NCBI GenBank assembly: GCA_018266075.1
Contig: JAFEBB010000002.1
Coordinates: 62,001 to 126,000, forward strand
DNA: 64,000 bases
Direction: 5' to 3'
From: Deltaproteobacteria bacterium
GTDB lineage: Bacteria > Myxococcota > Myxococcia > Myxococcales > SZAS-1
The position numbers and the translations under genes are program-made. Numbering within the stretch: the stretch's first letter is position 1; each line of letters opens with the position of its first letter. Under the pieces are notes generated by a model. The model worked only from the letters and a program-made list of their open reading frames with translations. It ran no database searches and had not been told where the DNA came from. This document shows positions 9,195 to 17,979 of this stretch, one piece after another.

Positions 9195-11276
9195 TCAGAA
9201 GCCGCTGCACTGAACGGCGGCGAACGAGCCCGAGAGCGGGCCCGACGGACCGCCGCCGCCGCTGCAGCTGCGCGCGGGCGAGCCCGGCGCCGGGCAGGAG
9301 CTCACCTGGGTGGCGCCCTGCGTGTTGCCCACGATGGTCGAGCACCCCGAGGACTGCGAGAGGCAGGTGCACGAGGTGGTGCCGTTGGCGCCCGGCGACG
9401 TGTAGCAGCAGGCGGTGATGGAGCAGCTGCTGTCCGGGTACGCGCCGCAGCTTGCCGAGCTGTTGCAGATGCAGGTGTTGTTGCTGGTCTGGCAGCCCCA
9501 GCCGGTGCCCGTGGCCGGCGCGGAGATGAGGTTCACGTTGAAGTTTCCGTCGAGCACGCTCACGTTGTAGCTCGTGTAGTTGATGGTGCCGTTCTGGGCG
9601 ATGGAGGTGATGTGCGGCGAGCCACCGGAGAGGCTCAGCGTGCCCTTGCCCAGGGTGTTGGTGCTCCCGCTCACCGTGTAGCTGCCCGTGCCCACCGCCG
9701 AGGAGCTCGCGCTGGTGATGTTGCCCTCGACGATGTTGGTGGTGGAGGGGAAGTTCTTGAGCGAGATCGGCTTGTAGACCTGCGTGGTGCCGAAGACGTC
9801 GGTGTAGAACGCGCCGCCGTCCGGGTAGTAGTAGGGCACGTCCTGGTTGTTCGGCAGGTATACGTCGTGCGCGCTGCTGTTGTAGGCGAACACGATGCGC
9901 CCGTCGCCCAGGTACCCGTAGTACGGCGGGAAGGTGTGGCTCTGGAACATCGAGCAGGTCATCGGCGCGTCGAACATCATGAACTTGAGGGTGGGCCGGC
10001 CCGTCTGCGAGTCGGTGCCCGTGGCCTCGAAGGCGCCCGCCACCGTGAAGGGCTGCGTGCCGCTCAGCGAGCCGGCGCCCGAGCCCAGGCCGCCGGGGCC
10101 CCCCGTGCCCGTGGTGCCGGCCGAGCTGCCCGTGGTGGTGCCCGCCGACGAGTTGGTGCCCGTCGTCGTGCCCGCGCTGGAGTTGGTGCCGGTGGTGGTG
10201 GTCGCGGACGAGTTGGTGCCCGTGGTGGTGCCGGCGGAGGAGTTGGTGCCCGTGGTGGTGCCCGCGCTGGAGTTGGTGCCGGTGGTGGTGGTCGCGGACG
10301 AGTTGGTGCCGGTCGTCGTTCCAGCGGACGAGTTGGTGCCCGTGGTGGTGCCCGCGCTGGAGTTGGTGCCGGTCGTGGTGCCGGCGCTGGAGTTGGTGCC
10401 GGTGGTGGTGGTCGCGGACGAGTTGGTGCCGGTGGTGGTGCCGGCGCTGGAGTTCGTGCCGGTGGTCGAGCCGCTCGGCGGGCAGGCGTCGACGACGGTG
10501 CCGCCCACTGCAGCCGCAGCATCCGCGCACTGCGTCGCATCCGCGTTGGGGTTGAAGACGCACTCGGACTGACCGGGCAGGTCGACCTCGTAGGCGCAGC
10601 CCACACCCGACGACGAGCCGTTGCAGCTCGCGTCCGGGTACTGGCCCGGATCACCGTTCAGCACGCAGGTGCAGGGCGAGCTGGAGTTGTCGCAGCCCCA
10701 GGTGCCGCCCGTGCTCCCGGTGGTGCCCGCGGAGGAGTTGGTGCCGGTGGTGTTGCCCGCGGTGGAGTTGGTGCCGTTGGTGGTGCCGGCCGTGGAGTTG
10801 GTGCCGTTCGTGGTTCCCGCGGTGGAGTTCGTCCCGTTCGTCGTTCCCGCGGTGGAGTTGGTGCCGTTCGTCGTTCCGGCGGTGGAGTTGGTGCCGTTCG
10901 TCGTTCCGGCCGAGGAGTTGGTGCCGCTGGTGGATCCCGGCGGCGGGCAGCTCGCGACCACGGTTCCCTGCGCAGCGCTGGCGACCTGCGCGCACGACGC
11001 GGCGGGGATGCTGGAGTTGGAGATGCACTCCGTCTGGCCGCCCTGGGTGGTGGTGTAGGAGCAGCCCGTGCCCGAGCCCGGGCAGGTGGTGTCGGTGAAC
11101 TGGCCGGGCTGCGGGTTGAGCTGGCACACGCAGCTCGGGCCGGTGGTCTGGCAGCCCCAGTTGCCGCCGCTGGTGTTGCCCGACGAGGCGCTCGAGCCGC
11201 CGGAGCTGGTGTTGCCGTTGTTCTTTCCGCAGCCCACGGCGAGCAGCGTCGCCCCGAGCACGAGGAGCTTCTTCAT
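9195..11276 (-). CDS. Large Thr/Gly/Asn/Ser-repeat lipoprotein with three Cys-rich modules
   Basis: A 693-residue predicted lipoprotein. The signal peptide starts MKKLLVLGATLLA and ends in the lipobox AVGC, followed by a Gly/Asn/Ser-rich linker. Two related Cys-rich modules (each about 80 residues, starting WGC and ending CPPxGST) are each followed by a low-complexity array of 10-residue units of the type AGTTNGTNST or AGTTTGTNSS. A non-repetitive domain of about 200 residues follows, and a third, diverged Cys-rich module closes the protein. Start choice: of two in-frame ATGs, the inner one at 11276 has GGAG eight bases upstream, while the outer one at 11282 is only two bases from it. The arrays look like flexible surface stalks. 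No homologous function is recognised. Confidence 0.85.
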   Translation of the reverse strand: MKKLLVLGATLLAVGCGKNNGNTSSGGSSASSGNTSGGNWGCQTTGPSCVCQLNPQPGQFTDTTCPGSGTGCSYTTTQGGQTECISNSSIPAASCAQVASAAQGTVVASCPPPGSTSGTNSSAGTTNGTNSTAGTTNGTNSTAGTTNGTNSTAGTTNGTNSTAGTTNGTNSTAGNTTGTNSSAGTTGSTGGTWGCDNSSSPCTCVLNGDPGQYPDASCNGSSSGVGCAYEVDLPGQSECVFNPNADATQCADAAAAVGGTVVDACPPSGSTTGTNSSAGTTTGTNSSATTTTGTNSSAGTTTGTNSSAGTTTGTNSSAGTTTGTNSSATTTTGTNSSAGTTTGTNSSAGTTTGTNSSATTTTGTNSSAGTTTGTNSSAGTTTGSSAGTTGTGGPGGLGSGAGSLSGTQPFTVAGAFEATGTDSQTGRPTLKFMMFDAPMTCSMFQSHTFPPYYGYLGDGRIVFAYNSSAHDVYLPNNQDVPYYYPDGGAFYTDVFGTTQVYKPISLKNFPSTTNIVEGNITSASSSAVGTGSYTVSGSTNTLGKGTLSLSGGSPHITSIAQNGTINYTSYNVSVLDGNFNVNLISAPATGTGWGCQTSNNTCICNSSASCGAYPDSSCSITACCYTSPGANGTTSCTCLSQSSGCSTIVGNTQGATQVSSCPAPGSPARSCSGGGGPSGPLSGSFAAVQCSGF
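10150..10479 (-). repeat. Tandem array of eleven 30-bp units (coding)
   Basis: The plus-strand word GAGTTGGTGCC recurs at exact 30-base steps at 10150, 10180, 10210 and so on to 10420, with a one-base variant at 10450. Each unit encodes ten residues (AGTTTGTNSS or ATTTTGTNSS) of the lipoprotein. The exact period keeps the frame when copy number changes. Confidence 0.95.
10735..10944 (-). repeat. Tandem array of seven 30-bp units (coding)
   Basis: A second 30-base periodic array in the same gene, with GAGTT words at 10735, 10765, 10795, 10825, 10855, 10885 and 10915. It encodes AGTTNGTNST units. It differs consistently from the downstream array (Asn where the other has Thr), so the two arrays have been amplified separately. 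Confidence 0.93.
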
Positions 11277-11495
11277 GGTCATGTCTCCGTCGCCCGGCGC
11301 GCGGGCGGCAAGTCGGCCTTCCGGGCGCGCGAGGCGGGGCCCGGGTGTAGAGCGCCATTATCCCCAACCGCAGGGGGCGCTGTCTTCCCATTCCGAGACT
11401 TCGCGGGTTGTGTGTGTGCGGCGCTGACGCACCGCGACCTGGCCTTCAAGCCCGCCGGCTGCGTCACCGGCGGGTCGCGAGGCCTGGTTCTAAGC

Positions 11496-12272
11496 TTAGT
11501 GTGCCGCGGGAACGCCCTCGGCGGATTTGGCCTCTGCGGGCTTCTCCGCTGCGGCCTCTGCGGGCTTGGCCTCGCCAGCCTTCGCTTCACCTGCGGCGTG
11601 CTCGACCTTGCCTTCGCCGTGCGCGGCGTTGGCCTCGTTCTTCTCGCCGGCCTTCTCGCCGCCCTTGCGGTGCGTGGCCTCGTGCTCCTTCTCGGGCGGG
11701 GGCATGAAGCCGTAGGCCATGGTGCCCGCGCCGAGCAGGCCCACGAGCAGGCTCGCGAACCACAGCTCCTTGCGCTTGGTGAGCACGGCGATGGCGCCCA
11801 GGGCAATGGCCACCTGGAAGAAGGTCACGCTCCCCGCGAGGCGGGTGTGCTGGGTGAGGTGGGCCTCGCTCTCGTCGGTGAGCTTGTTGGCCTCGGCCTG
11901 GATCTCGCCTTGCTCGTCCTCGTACTTCTCGATCTTCTTCTCGTCCTTGGGGTCGACCGGCTTGCCCATGGCCTCGATGGTGGCGACCTTCGTGCGCAGC
12001 ACGCTCTCCTTGATGCTCTTGGCTTGGTAGTAGCTCCACTTGTCGCCGGCCTCGATGCGCTCGATCATGGCGTCGTTGGCGTAGTGGCCCGCGAAGAGCG
12101 CGGCCAACGCGGCCACCACCGCGAGGATCGCCGAGGACAGCGCGACGCCGAGCGTGAAGCCGCCGCCGCCGTGACCGTGGGCCTCGCCGTGACCATGACC
12201 ACCGGACTTGTGGTGCTCCTCGTGGATGGTCTCGTGGAGGTGCTCGGTGGGGACTTCGATCTCGACGGGCAA
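11496..12272 (-). CDS. DUF4337 family membrane protein with Ala/Glu/Lys-rich tail
   Basis: A 258-residue protein. The N-terminus is His/Gly-rich (residues 13-37, many His, possibly metal-binding) and is followed by a membrane helix (about 41-63). The DUF4337 core holds WSYYQAKSIKE near residue 77, a charged helical middle, and two further helices near 150-170 and 172-192. The last 60 residues are an Ala/Glu/Lys/Pro-rich tail that is probably disordered. DUF4337 has no known biochemical role. The start is a TTG at 12272, chosen because GGAGG lies six bases upstream; the nearby ATG at 12297 is out of frame. The stop lies inside the 10-bp palindrome CTAAGCTTAG (11490-11499). Confidence 0.8.
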   Translation of the reverse strand: MPVEIEVPTEHLHETIHEEHHKSGGHGHGEAHGHGGGGFTLGVALSSAILAVVAALAALFAGHYANDAMIERIEAGDKWSYYQAKSIKESVLRTKVATIEAMGKPVDPKDEKKIEKYEDEQGEIQAEANKLTDESEAHLTQHTRLAGSVTFFQVAIALGAIAVLTKRKELWFASLLVGLLGAGTMAYGFMPPPEKEHEATHRKGGEKAGEKNEANAAHGEGKVEHAAGEAKAGEAKPAEAAAEKPAEAKSAEGVPAAH

Positions 12273-12449
12273 GGCGCGCCTCCGCGGGAAGACGCATCAC
12301 TTACCGCGAGGGTGCGGGTGCTGTCACCGAGCGCACCCCGTCTGGGCGCATCGACGCAGACCGAGGCGATCGCCTGTCAATGGCGAGCCGTGGAGCACCG
12401 AGAGCGTCTGCAGAAACGGCGAGCGGTGGAGCGGGGGAGTGGAGCTCCC

Positions 12450-14369
12450 CTAGAACTGCCAGCCCAGCTCCACGTCGCCTTCGAGACCACGCGTGGTCTG
12501 GTAGGTGTGGGTGTTGTCCGCGTCGAGCTGGAAGGCCTGATACGCCTGCGCGTTCACGTAGAGGATGGGCAGGATCTCGATGCGCGCGCCCGCATACGCC
12601 ACCGAGCTCTGATCGAGCTGCGAGAGCGTGGTGAAGTTGGTGAAGCCGCGCTTGTAGTAGCTCGCGAATGCCTGGACGATGAACAGCTTCGGCAGCTCGG
12701 CGTGCAAGACGAGATTCTTCGCGGGGCCGCTCGAGTCGCCTTCCAGCGCCACCGTGGCCGACACCCAGTTCACCACCGAGTAGCTGCCTTCGAGGTAGTA
12801 GCCCGCGCGATTACCCAGGCCCGCAAGCACCGCCTGGTACTGGGTCACAGGCACGCCGGAGTTCGACTTCGGGCTGTCGAGGAAGATGTACTTGTCCACC
12901 TCGTAGAAGGTGTCGAAGTACTCCGGCCGGTAGCGGTTGCCGAGGTAGCGGGCCTCGGCCACCACGCGCACCGCTTGGGTCGGCGTCACCGGGCTGCCCA
13001 GGAAGTTGAAGCGCCCCAGGATGCCGAGCGTCGCACCCGAGTCGCCGTCCACCAGGTGCGAAAAGTCGACGTACGGCTTGATGTCGATGGCGTTGGTCTT
13101 GAGCACCTTCAGCTCGGCGTCCACGCCGTAGAGGCTCACCGGCGTCGAGGTGTGTTCGAGCTCGAAGCGCTGCGGGTTGGTGGGATCGGTGCCGGGCGCG
13201 GCCACCAGCACCGGCCGGCAGTCGCAGCCGTTGAGGCCCGAGCCGGGGAAGCTCTTGATGGTGAGGTCGTTGGGCGCGTCGCGGTTGGTGGCGTAGGTGA
13301 AGCCGACGGAGAGCGAGCGCGCGATGGCGTTGTCGGTGACGAACGAGAGCGGCTTCACGAACGCCAGGCCGCCGAAGATGTCCGCGCTCATCACGTCGTT
13401 GGTGACGAGCTCCACGCCGCCGTCGTCGTTGTACGCGTCGACCTCCGCGCCAATGCGAACGACATCCACGTCGATGTTCGGCTGGTACCGCCGCATGATC
13501 TCGCCGTGCCCGAGCGACTGCGCGTAGATCTGGCCGATGTCGACGTAGATGTGATCTTCCTTCTTGCCGTAGGTCAGGTACTGCAGCACGCGCGCGTAGT
13601 CGCGGGCGGTGGTGAAGTCCTCGGTGCGCAGGTGGCCAAAGTTCTTCGTGCCGATGAACTTGATGGTCCCCGGCGGCGCGTTGGGATCGAGGTGCGTGTT
13701 GTAGACCTCGAGGTTGAGCGGCACCTGCAAGCCCAGCCCGAAGCCCATCATGTGCAGGTCGAAGCGCGGCTCCACGAGCGCGTAGATGATGTTGTCGATG
13801 CGGCTCACGCCGAGGCCGATGCCCACGCGCGTGGACTGCACCGCGATCTTGGTGGCCCCCAGGAACTGCGAGAGCTCGCCCTTCACGAAGTTCGAGTTCT
13901 CCGGCTCGGGCGGCGCCGCAGTGGTCGTACCGGCGTCCGCGTTGTGCGACGCGATCGCGCTGCCTGCGTCGGTCGGCGGCGGTGGCGCGGGCGGAGCGCT
14001 CGAGCCCGCGTCGGCCACCACGCCCAGGAACGAACCGGCGTCGACGTACAGCGGCTGCGCAGGCTCCGGCGGGCCCGCATCGATCACCAGGATCACCTTC
14101 GGGCCAGCGTCGGGCTCCGGCGGCGGCGCCACCAGCGGAATCGCTTCGACGGGCGCTGGCTGGGGCACAGGCGCAGGTTGCACCGGCTGTCCCGCATCCA
14201 CGACGACGATGATCACCTGCGGCGTGGTCGTCGGCTGCGGTGCGGGCGCGGAGTTGGCGGAGCTGGAGTCGACGGGCACGAGCGGGATCGCCTCACCCGC
14301 GGCGTGCGCCAGGCCTTCACTCCAGAGCCCGGCGACGGTCACGACCATCGCCCACCAGACCTTCGACAT
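12450..14369 (-). CDS. Predicted outer-membrane beta-barrel protein with Pro/Asp-Ala-Gly-rich N-terminal linker
   Basis: A 639-residue exported protein. The signal peptide (MSKVWWAMVVTVAGLW to AHA) is followed by about 130 residues rich in Pro, Val and the tripeptide DAG (VVVDAG, VIDAG, YVDAG, VADAG), likely an extended periplasmic linker. The remaining 490 residues alternate polar and aromatic/hydrophobic residues (RVGIGLGVSRID, PRFDLHMMGFGLGLQ, ARYLGNRYRPEYF) and end VELGWQF. That terminal aromatic is typical of a BAM-assembled barrel. TATAGT lies about 25 bases upstream and GGAGG is well placed before the ATG. Transport substrate unknown. It is not obviously linked to its neighbours. Confidence 0.7.
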   Translation of the reverse strand: MSKVWWAMVVTVAGLWSEGLAHAAGEAIPLVPVDSSSANSAPAPQPTTTPQVIIVVVDAGQPVQPAPVPQPAPVEAIPLVAPPPEPDAGPKVILVIDAGPPEPAQPLYVDAGSFLGVVADAGSSAPPAPPPPTDAGSAIASHNADAGTTTAAPPEPENSNFVKGELSQFLGATKIAVQSTRVGIGLGVSRIDNIIYALVEPRFDLHMMGFGLGLQVPLNLEVYNTHLDPNAPPGTIKFIGTKNFGHLRTEDFTTARDYARVLQYLTYGKKEDHIYVDIGQIYAQSLGHGEIMRRYQPNIDVDVVRIGAEVDAYNDDGGVELVTNDVMSADIFGGLAFVKPLSFVTDNAIARSLSVGFTYATNRDAPNDLTIKSFPGSGLNGCDCRPVLVAAPGTDPTNPQRFELEHTSTPVSLYGVDAELKVLKTNAIDIKPYVDFSHLVDGDSGATLGILGRFNFLGSPVTPTQAVRVVAEARYLGNRYRPEYFDTFYEVDKYIFLDSPKSNSGVPVTQYQAVLAGLGNRAGYYLEGSYSVVNWVSATVALEGDSSGPAKNLVLHAELPKLFIVQAFASYYKRGFTNFTTLSQLDQSSVAYAGARIEILPILYVNAQAYQAFQLDADNTHTYQTTRGLEGDVELGWQF

Positions 14370-14480
14370 GTCGGCCTCCAGACGGCCGACTATACGACGA
14401 GGCCCGCAAAATCCTCGGCCGGCGCGCAGCCGGATCGAGTCGATCCGCCGCGGCCGGCCGAAGGTTGGATGCAGCGCGCG

Positions 14481-16412
14481 CTACGCGATGCGCTTGCGCC
14501 GCACGTAGAACGCGAGCCCGGTGCCGAGCAGCGCGAGCAGCGAGAGCGGTCCGCCGGTGGAGACGCAGCCGCCGCCCTTCGACGAAGCGGCGGTCTTGGC
14601 CACTGCGCTCGAGGTGCCCGGAGTCGTCGACGCCTGGCTCGTGGTGGGGCTGGTGCCCGAGGTCACGGCCTGGGTGCTGGGCGTGGCCGGCGGCGAGCCC
14701 GGCGCCTGCGTCGCGGCCTGCTTGCCGGTGAGCTGCAGGTAGCGCGAGATGAGCTGCAGGCGCGCGTTCTCGAAGCCCGAGCCGTCGGCCGGGACGTCGT
14801 GCGCGGTGGGGAGCAGCGTGCGCGCCACCTGCTGCGCGAAGCCCGGGTCACCCGCGTCGCTCACCATCTTCAGCCACTCGTAGTCCTGCTCGCCGAGGCG
14901 GATGAGCTTCATGCGGATGCTCGCGACGGGGACGTCCGTCGAGCCGCCGATGACGTTGGTGGTGCCCGGGTAGAAGAGCGTGCCGTCGCCGTTGCCGCCG
15001 TACTGGTACTGGTCGGTCCACGCGGAGGTGAGCGCCTGGGCGGTCTGGTAGTACAGCTCGCCCGACGCCTGCTCGAGGAAGGTGAGCCACTCCATGGCGC
15101 GCCCCTGCGATGCGGGCGCGTCCACCACGTAGCTCGGCCACATGGGCGCGGTGTTGCCCGAGCCGTTGGTGCCGTAGGCGCAGCCGTGGCTCATGCAGCT
15201 CTGGTACAGCCAGAGCTCGTGGCCCGGCGTGGAGAGGAAGTTCGCGTAGGAGGCGCGCTGGTCGCCCACGTAGGGCTGGTCGGTGCCGTCCATGTAGTTG
15301 ATGGGCGGGACGATGATGTTGAGGTTCGGCGTGAGGCCGTTCGCGTCGGCCTGATCGATCGTGGTGGTCACCAGGGTGCGGAAGCTCGGGTCACCCGACT
15401 TCACCAGCGCCTCGCGGCTTGCGGCGTCGGAGAAGCTGGAGCCGTAGGGCGGCTCGTCGGCGGAGTAGTCGAAGACCTTGCCGCCCCAGCCCTTGGCCTG
15501 GAAGTGCTGGTTGAACGCCGCGTAGCCCGAGGGATCCTGCGGCGCCATGTACTGCGCGCTGGTCATCTGCGCGCCGGTGAGCCGGTTGGGCGCGGAGCCG
15601 TCGAGGTAGGGGCCGTCCCAGCGGTCGATGTTGCTCCAGTCGCCGTTGTCCGGAACCTTGGGGATGATGTTGGCGAGCGTGAAGCGGTGCTCGAGCGACA
15701 TCTGCTCGTACTTGCCGAGCAGCGCGAACATGGCGTCGTCGCTGCCGCAGTCGCCGGTGCCGGTGTGCGCCTGGCAGACGGTGGGCGCGGCGATGTCGAA
15801 GACCGTAGGCAGCTTCGCGGTGGAGGGCAGCGACGCGTCGACCACGGTGAGCGTGACCGGAATGTTGGCGGTGGCGCCGCCGGTCACCTGCACCGTGCCG
15901 GTGTAGCTGCCGGGCTGGGCGTCGGCGGGCACGTGAACGTCCACCCAGATGGCCTGGGCGCTGTTCGCGGGAACGTCGAAGGGGAAGGCGTTCCGCTTCT
16001 CGTTGGCGATCTCGTCCACGTCGGGCACGAGCGCGTCGGGCCAGGCGCCGGCCTGCACGTTGGACGTGCTCGGCGTGGTCGTGTTGAGGAACGCTTCCTT
16101 GTAGAGGCGGATGTCGCTCGCGCCGATGCTGCTCGGGCCGGACAAGCCGGACATGCTGGCGGAGACACCCGGGGCGCCCGCGGCGTCGGCCGCGACCACC
16201 ACCTGGAATGAAACAAATTCGTTACGCGCGGCGGAGAGCCCCACGCCGCTGTCGGCGCGGCCGGGGGTGGAGGGCACGACCTTCACCATCGGGCTCTCGC
16301 CGTAGACCTGGGCCGCGGCGTGCGCGGTGGCGGAGGTGAGGAGCGGCCCGGCCGAGAGGAGGCCGAGCAGGCGAACGAGGGACTTGTGGTTCGGACGAAG
16401 CTTGACGTTCAT
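14481..16412 (-). CDS. Secreted DUF4091 protein with MYXO-CTERM-type tail
   Basis: A 643-residue exported protein resembling DUF4091, a family associated with glycoside-hydrolase-like barrels. After the signal peptide (ends ATAHA) an Ig-like domain runs to about residue 185 (FVSFQVVV, QAIWVDVHVPADAQPGSYTGTV). A TIM-barrel-like middle with many Trp/Tyr/Asp residues follows (KVFDYSADEPPYG, ELWLYQSCMSHG, QASGELYYQ). The end has a Ser/Thr/Pro linker, a single Cys in GGGCVST, a hydrophobic helix and RRKR, which is the MYXO-CTERM layout recognised by myxosortase for surface anchoring. I place the start at ATG 16412, directly before the Arg/Lys-rich n-region; a longer frame to 16484 lacks support. 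Carbohydrate substrate unknown. Confidence 0.75.
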   Translation of the reverse strand: MNVKLRPNHKSLVRLLGLLSAGPLLTSATAHAAAQVYGESPMVKVVPSTPGRADSGVGLSAARNEFVSFQVVVAADAAGAPGVSASMSGLSGPSSIGASDIRLYKEAFLNTTTPSTSNVQAGAWPDALVPDVDEIANEKRNAFPFDVPANSAQAIWVDVHVPADAQPGSYTGTVQVTGGATANIPVTLTVVDASLPSTAKLPTVFDIAAPTVCQAHTGTGDCGSDDAMFALLGKYEQMSLEHRFTLANIIPKVPDNGDWSNIDRWDGPYLDGSAPNRLTGAQMTSAQYMAPQDPSGYAAFNQHFQAKGWGGKVFDYSADEPPYGSSFSDAASREALVKSGDPSFRTLVTTTIDQADANGLTPNLNIIVPPINYMDGTDQPYVGDQRASYANFLSTPGHELWLYQSCMSHGCAYGTNGSGNTAPMWPSYVVDAPASQGRAMEWLTFLEQASGELYYQTAQALTSAWTDQYQYGGNGDGTLFYPGTTNVIGGSTDVPVASIRMKLIRLGEQDYEWLKMVSDAGDPGFAQQVARTLLPTAHDVPADGSGFENARLQLISRYLQLTGKQAATQAPGSPPATPSTQAVTSGTSPTTSQASTTPGTSSAVAKTAASSKGGGCVSTGGPLSLLALLGTGLAFYVRRKRIA

Positions 16413-16515
16413 GACCGGGATCAACGGTCCTCGAACGCGCAGGCTTCCCACTTCGGCAAGGCCAACCCACCCAGCGCTTGGCATGCGCGGGTTGGTGGCT
16501 GGTGGCTAGCCGTGG

Positions 16516-16914
16516 CTAGCCGGCCTTGGCGGCGTCGGGCTTCTTGCCGCCCAGCGTCGCCGCGAGCACCCCGAGCAGCGCCGGCAGCACGGCGAACTCG
16601 CCAGCGAGCGAGACGTTGTAGCTCGCCTCGTGCGTCCCGGCTTCGAGGATGCGCTCGCGCATGTCGGGCTCCACGCCGACCAGCGCGCGCTCGGTGCCGC
16701 GCAGGCCCATCTGCTTGCCCGCGAAGCCCACGACGAGGATGAGCGCCGCTCCGCCGAGCGTCACGAAGCCCAGGATGCGCGCGGCCGGCTGCTTCACCAA
16801 CGCGAGGATGAAGCCGGCGCCGCCGGTGCCCAGCAGGATCACCATGAGGAAGATCATCAGGTACGCGGCCGCGCCTGCCATCTTCATCTGCTCGATGAAC
16901 CCGGGGTTGTCCAT
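16516..16914 (-). CDS. Small three-helix membrane protein downstream of the deaminase-like gene
   Basis: A 132-residue protein with hydrophobic helices at about 14-36 (AAAYLMIFLMVILLGTGG), 47-65 (GFVTLGGAALILVVGFA) and 104-122. The charged segment between the second and third (RGTERALVGVEPDMRERI) should face one side. The second and third helices resemble MotA/TolQ/ExbB-type channel packing in length only, and I cannot assign a family. The start lies three bases after the stop of the deaminase-like gene, so the two are almost certainly cotranscribed. It could be a membrane partner of that enzyme or a passenger. Confidence 0.6.
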   Translation of the reverse strand: MDNPGFIEQMKMAGAAAYLMIFLMVILLGTGGAGFILALVKQPAARILGFVTLGGAALILVVGFAGKQMGLRGTERALVGVEPDMRERILEAGTHEASYNVSLAGEFAVLPALLGVLAATLGGKKPDAAKAG

Positions 16915-16917
16915 GGC

Positions 16918-17910
16918 TCAGCTCGGAATGAACGACGCCTGCCGCGCGGTCGCCAGGCAGAGCCCGATCGCCGACTCGTCCATCACCTCGTGCTCGAGCA
17001 GGAGCTTGATCTCGGTACGCATGTCGGTGTCGAGCAAGTAGGGGCCGTCGGTGTTGATGGTGATGGGGATCTTGCGATCCAGGAAGATCTTCACGATGTG
17101 GCGCAGCTCGGCCCAGCTCTCCACGGCCTTGGTCTGCACGTTGGAGCTGGGGCAGAGCTCGAGCACCACGTTGCGCTCGCGGAGGAGCTTGAGCGCGTTC
17201 TCGTCGTACGCCGCGCGGATGCCGTGGCCAATGCGGTGCGGCTTGAGCTCCTCGACCACCGCGATCAAGCCCTCTGCGCCGGTGCCGGTGGTCTCGCCGG
17301 TGTGCACGGTGGTCTTGAGGCCGGCGTTGCGCGCGCGCTCGTAGAGCTCGCGGTAGCGCGCGACGCTCACCTCCTGCAGCTCCACCGCGTTCTTCTCCGA
17401 GCCGGCGAGGTCGATGCCCACCACGCCGCGGTGGCGGTACTTGATGGCCTTCTCGACCATGATCTCGTTGGCGTGGGCGTCGAACTCGCGCGCGAGGCAG
17501 AAGATGAGGCCGGCCTTGACGTCGTACTCCAGGCAGGCGCGGTCCATGCCGCGAATCGCGGCGGCGATGATGTGATCGAGGTCGAGCTCGGAGTTGAGGT
17601 TTCGCTTCATGGGGTTGAAGCGGAGCTCGATGTGGTTCACGTGCGAGCCGCGGTACTCCTTGCCGATGATCTCGTAGACCGAGCGCTCGATGGCCATGGG
17701 CGAAGACTGAATCTTCTCCGTCCAGGTGTGCATGATCTTGATGTAGTCGTCGAGGCTCGCCACTTTGCCCGGGCGCGCGGTGATCAGCTCCACGAAGTCG
17801 AAGTAGTTCTTCACCGGCAGCTTGAAGCCGTGCTGGTGCGCGATGCTCCAGAGGATGTGCGGCGCCACGGCACCGCCGACGTGGATGTGAAGATCGATCA
17901 GCTCGCGCAC
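16918..17910 (-). CDS. Adenosine deaminase-fold amidohydrolase with altered active-site residues
   Basis: A 330-residue metal-dependent (beta/alpha)8 hydrolase. Metal and catalytic motifs are LHIH (H8, H10), HTGET near 203, HRIGHG near 224 and NTDGP near 278. In classical adenosine deaminases the first motif continues HLDG and the last reads DDP. Here they are HVGG and TDGP, so a substrate-contacting Asp is Gly. It may act on another purine nucleoside, on N6-modified adenine nucleotides or on a futalosine-type compound. The GTG at 17910 is preferred because GAGG lies seven bases upstream. The in-frame ATG at 17949 overlaps a REP-like repeat and would add non-conserved residues. Confidence 0.75.
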   Translation of the reverse strand: MRELIDLHIHVGGAVAPHILWSIAHQHGFKLPVKNYFDFVELITARPGKVASLDDYIKIMHTWTEKIQSSPMAIERSVYEIIGKEYRGSHVNHIELRFNPMKRNLNSELDLDHIIAAAIRGMDRACLEYDVKAGLIFCLAREFDAHANEIMVEKAIKYRHRGVVGIDLAGSEKNAVELQEVSVARYRELYERARNAGLKTTVHTGETTGTGAEGLIAVVEELKPHRIGHGIRAAYDENALKLLRERNVVLELCPSSNVQTKAVESWAELRHIVKIFLDRKIPITINTDGPYLLDTDMRTEIKLLLEHEVMDESAIGLCLATARQASFIPS

Positions 17911-17948
17911 GCAAAAACCTCGGGGGACGATGGGGAGTTGTAACACCA

Positions 17949-17972
17949 TCGGCGCTGGGAAGCGCCTCCCAC
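17949..17972 (-). repeat. REP-like palindromic element, copy 1
   Basis: A 24-base element read on the minus strand: head GTGGGA, stem GGCGCT, loop TCCC, stem AGCGCC, then GA. It lies in the gap between the TerB-DnaJ stop and the deaminase-like start. It is identical over all 24 positions to the two copies near 37.0 kb. Confidence 0.85.
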
Positions 17973-17979
17973 AACTTCC

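Noticed and set aside
10150-10944. CRISPR-like 30-bp repeats
   Set aside because: There are no spacers: repeats are contiguous, in frame and code for part of a lipoprotein. No cas genes.
9612-16211. A 2199-residue open frame on the plus strand
   Set aside because: It runs antisense across four well-supported minus-strand genes and is Arg/Gly/Ala-rich, a normal by-product of high-GC codon use. No domain, signal or ribosome-binding site.
17908-17949. ATG at 17949 as start of the deaminase-like gene
   Set aside because: It overlaps the REP element and lacks an SD. GTG 17910 has GAGG seven bases upstream and starts right at the conserved domain.
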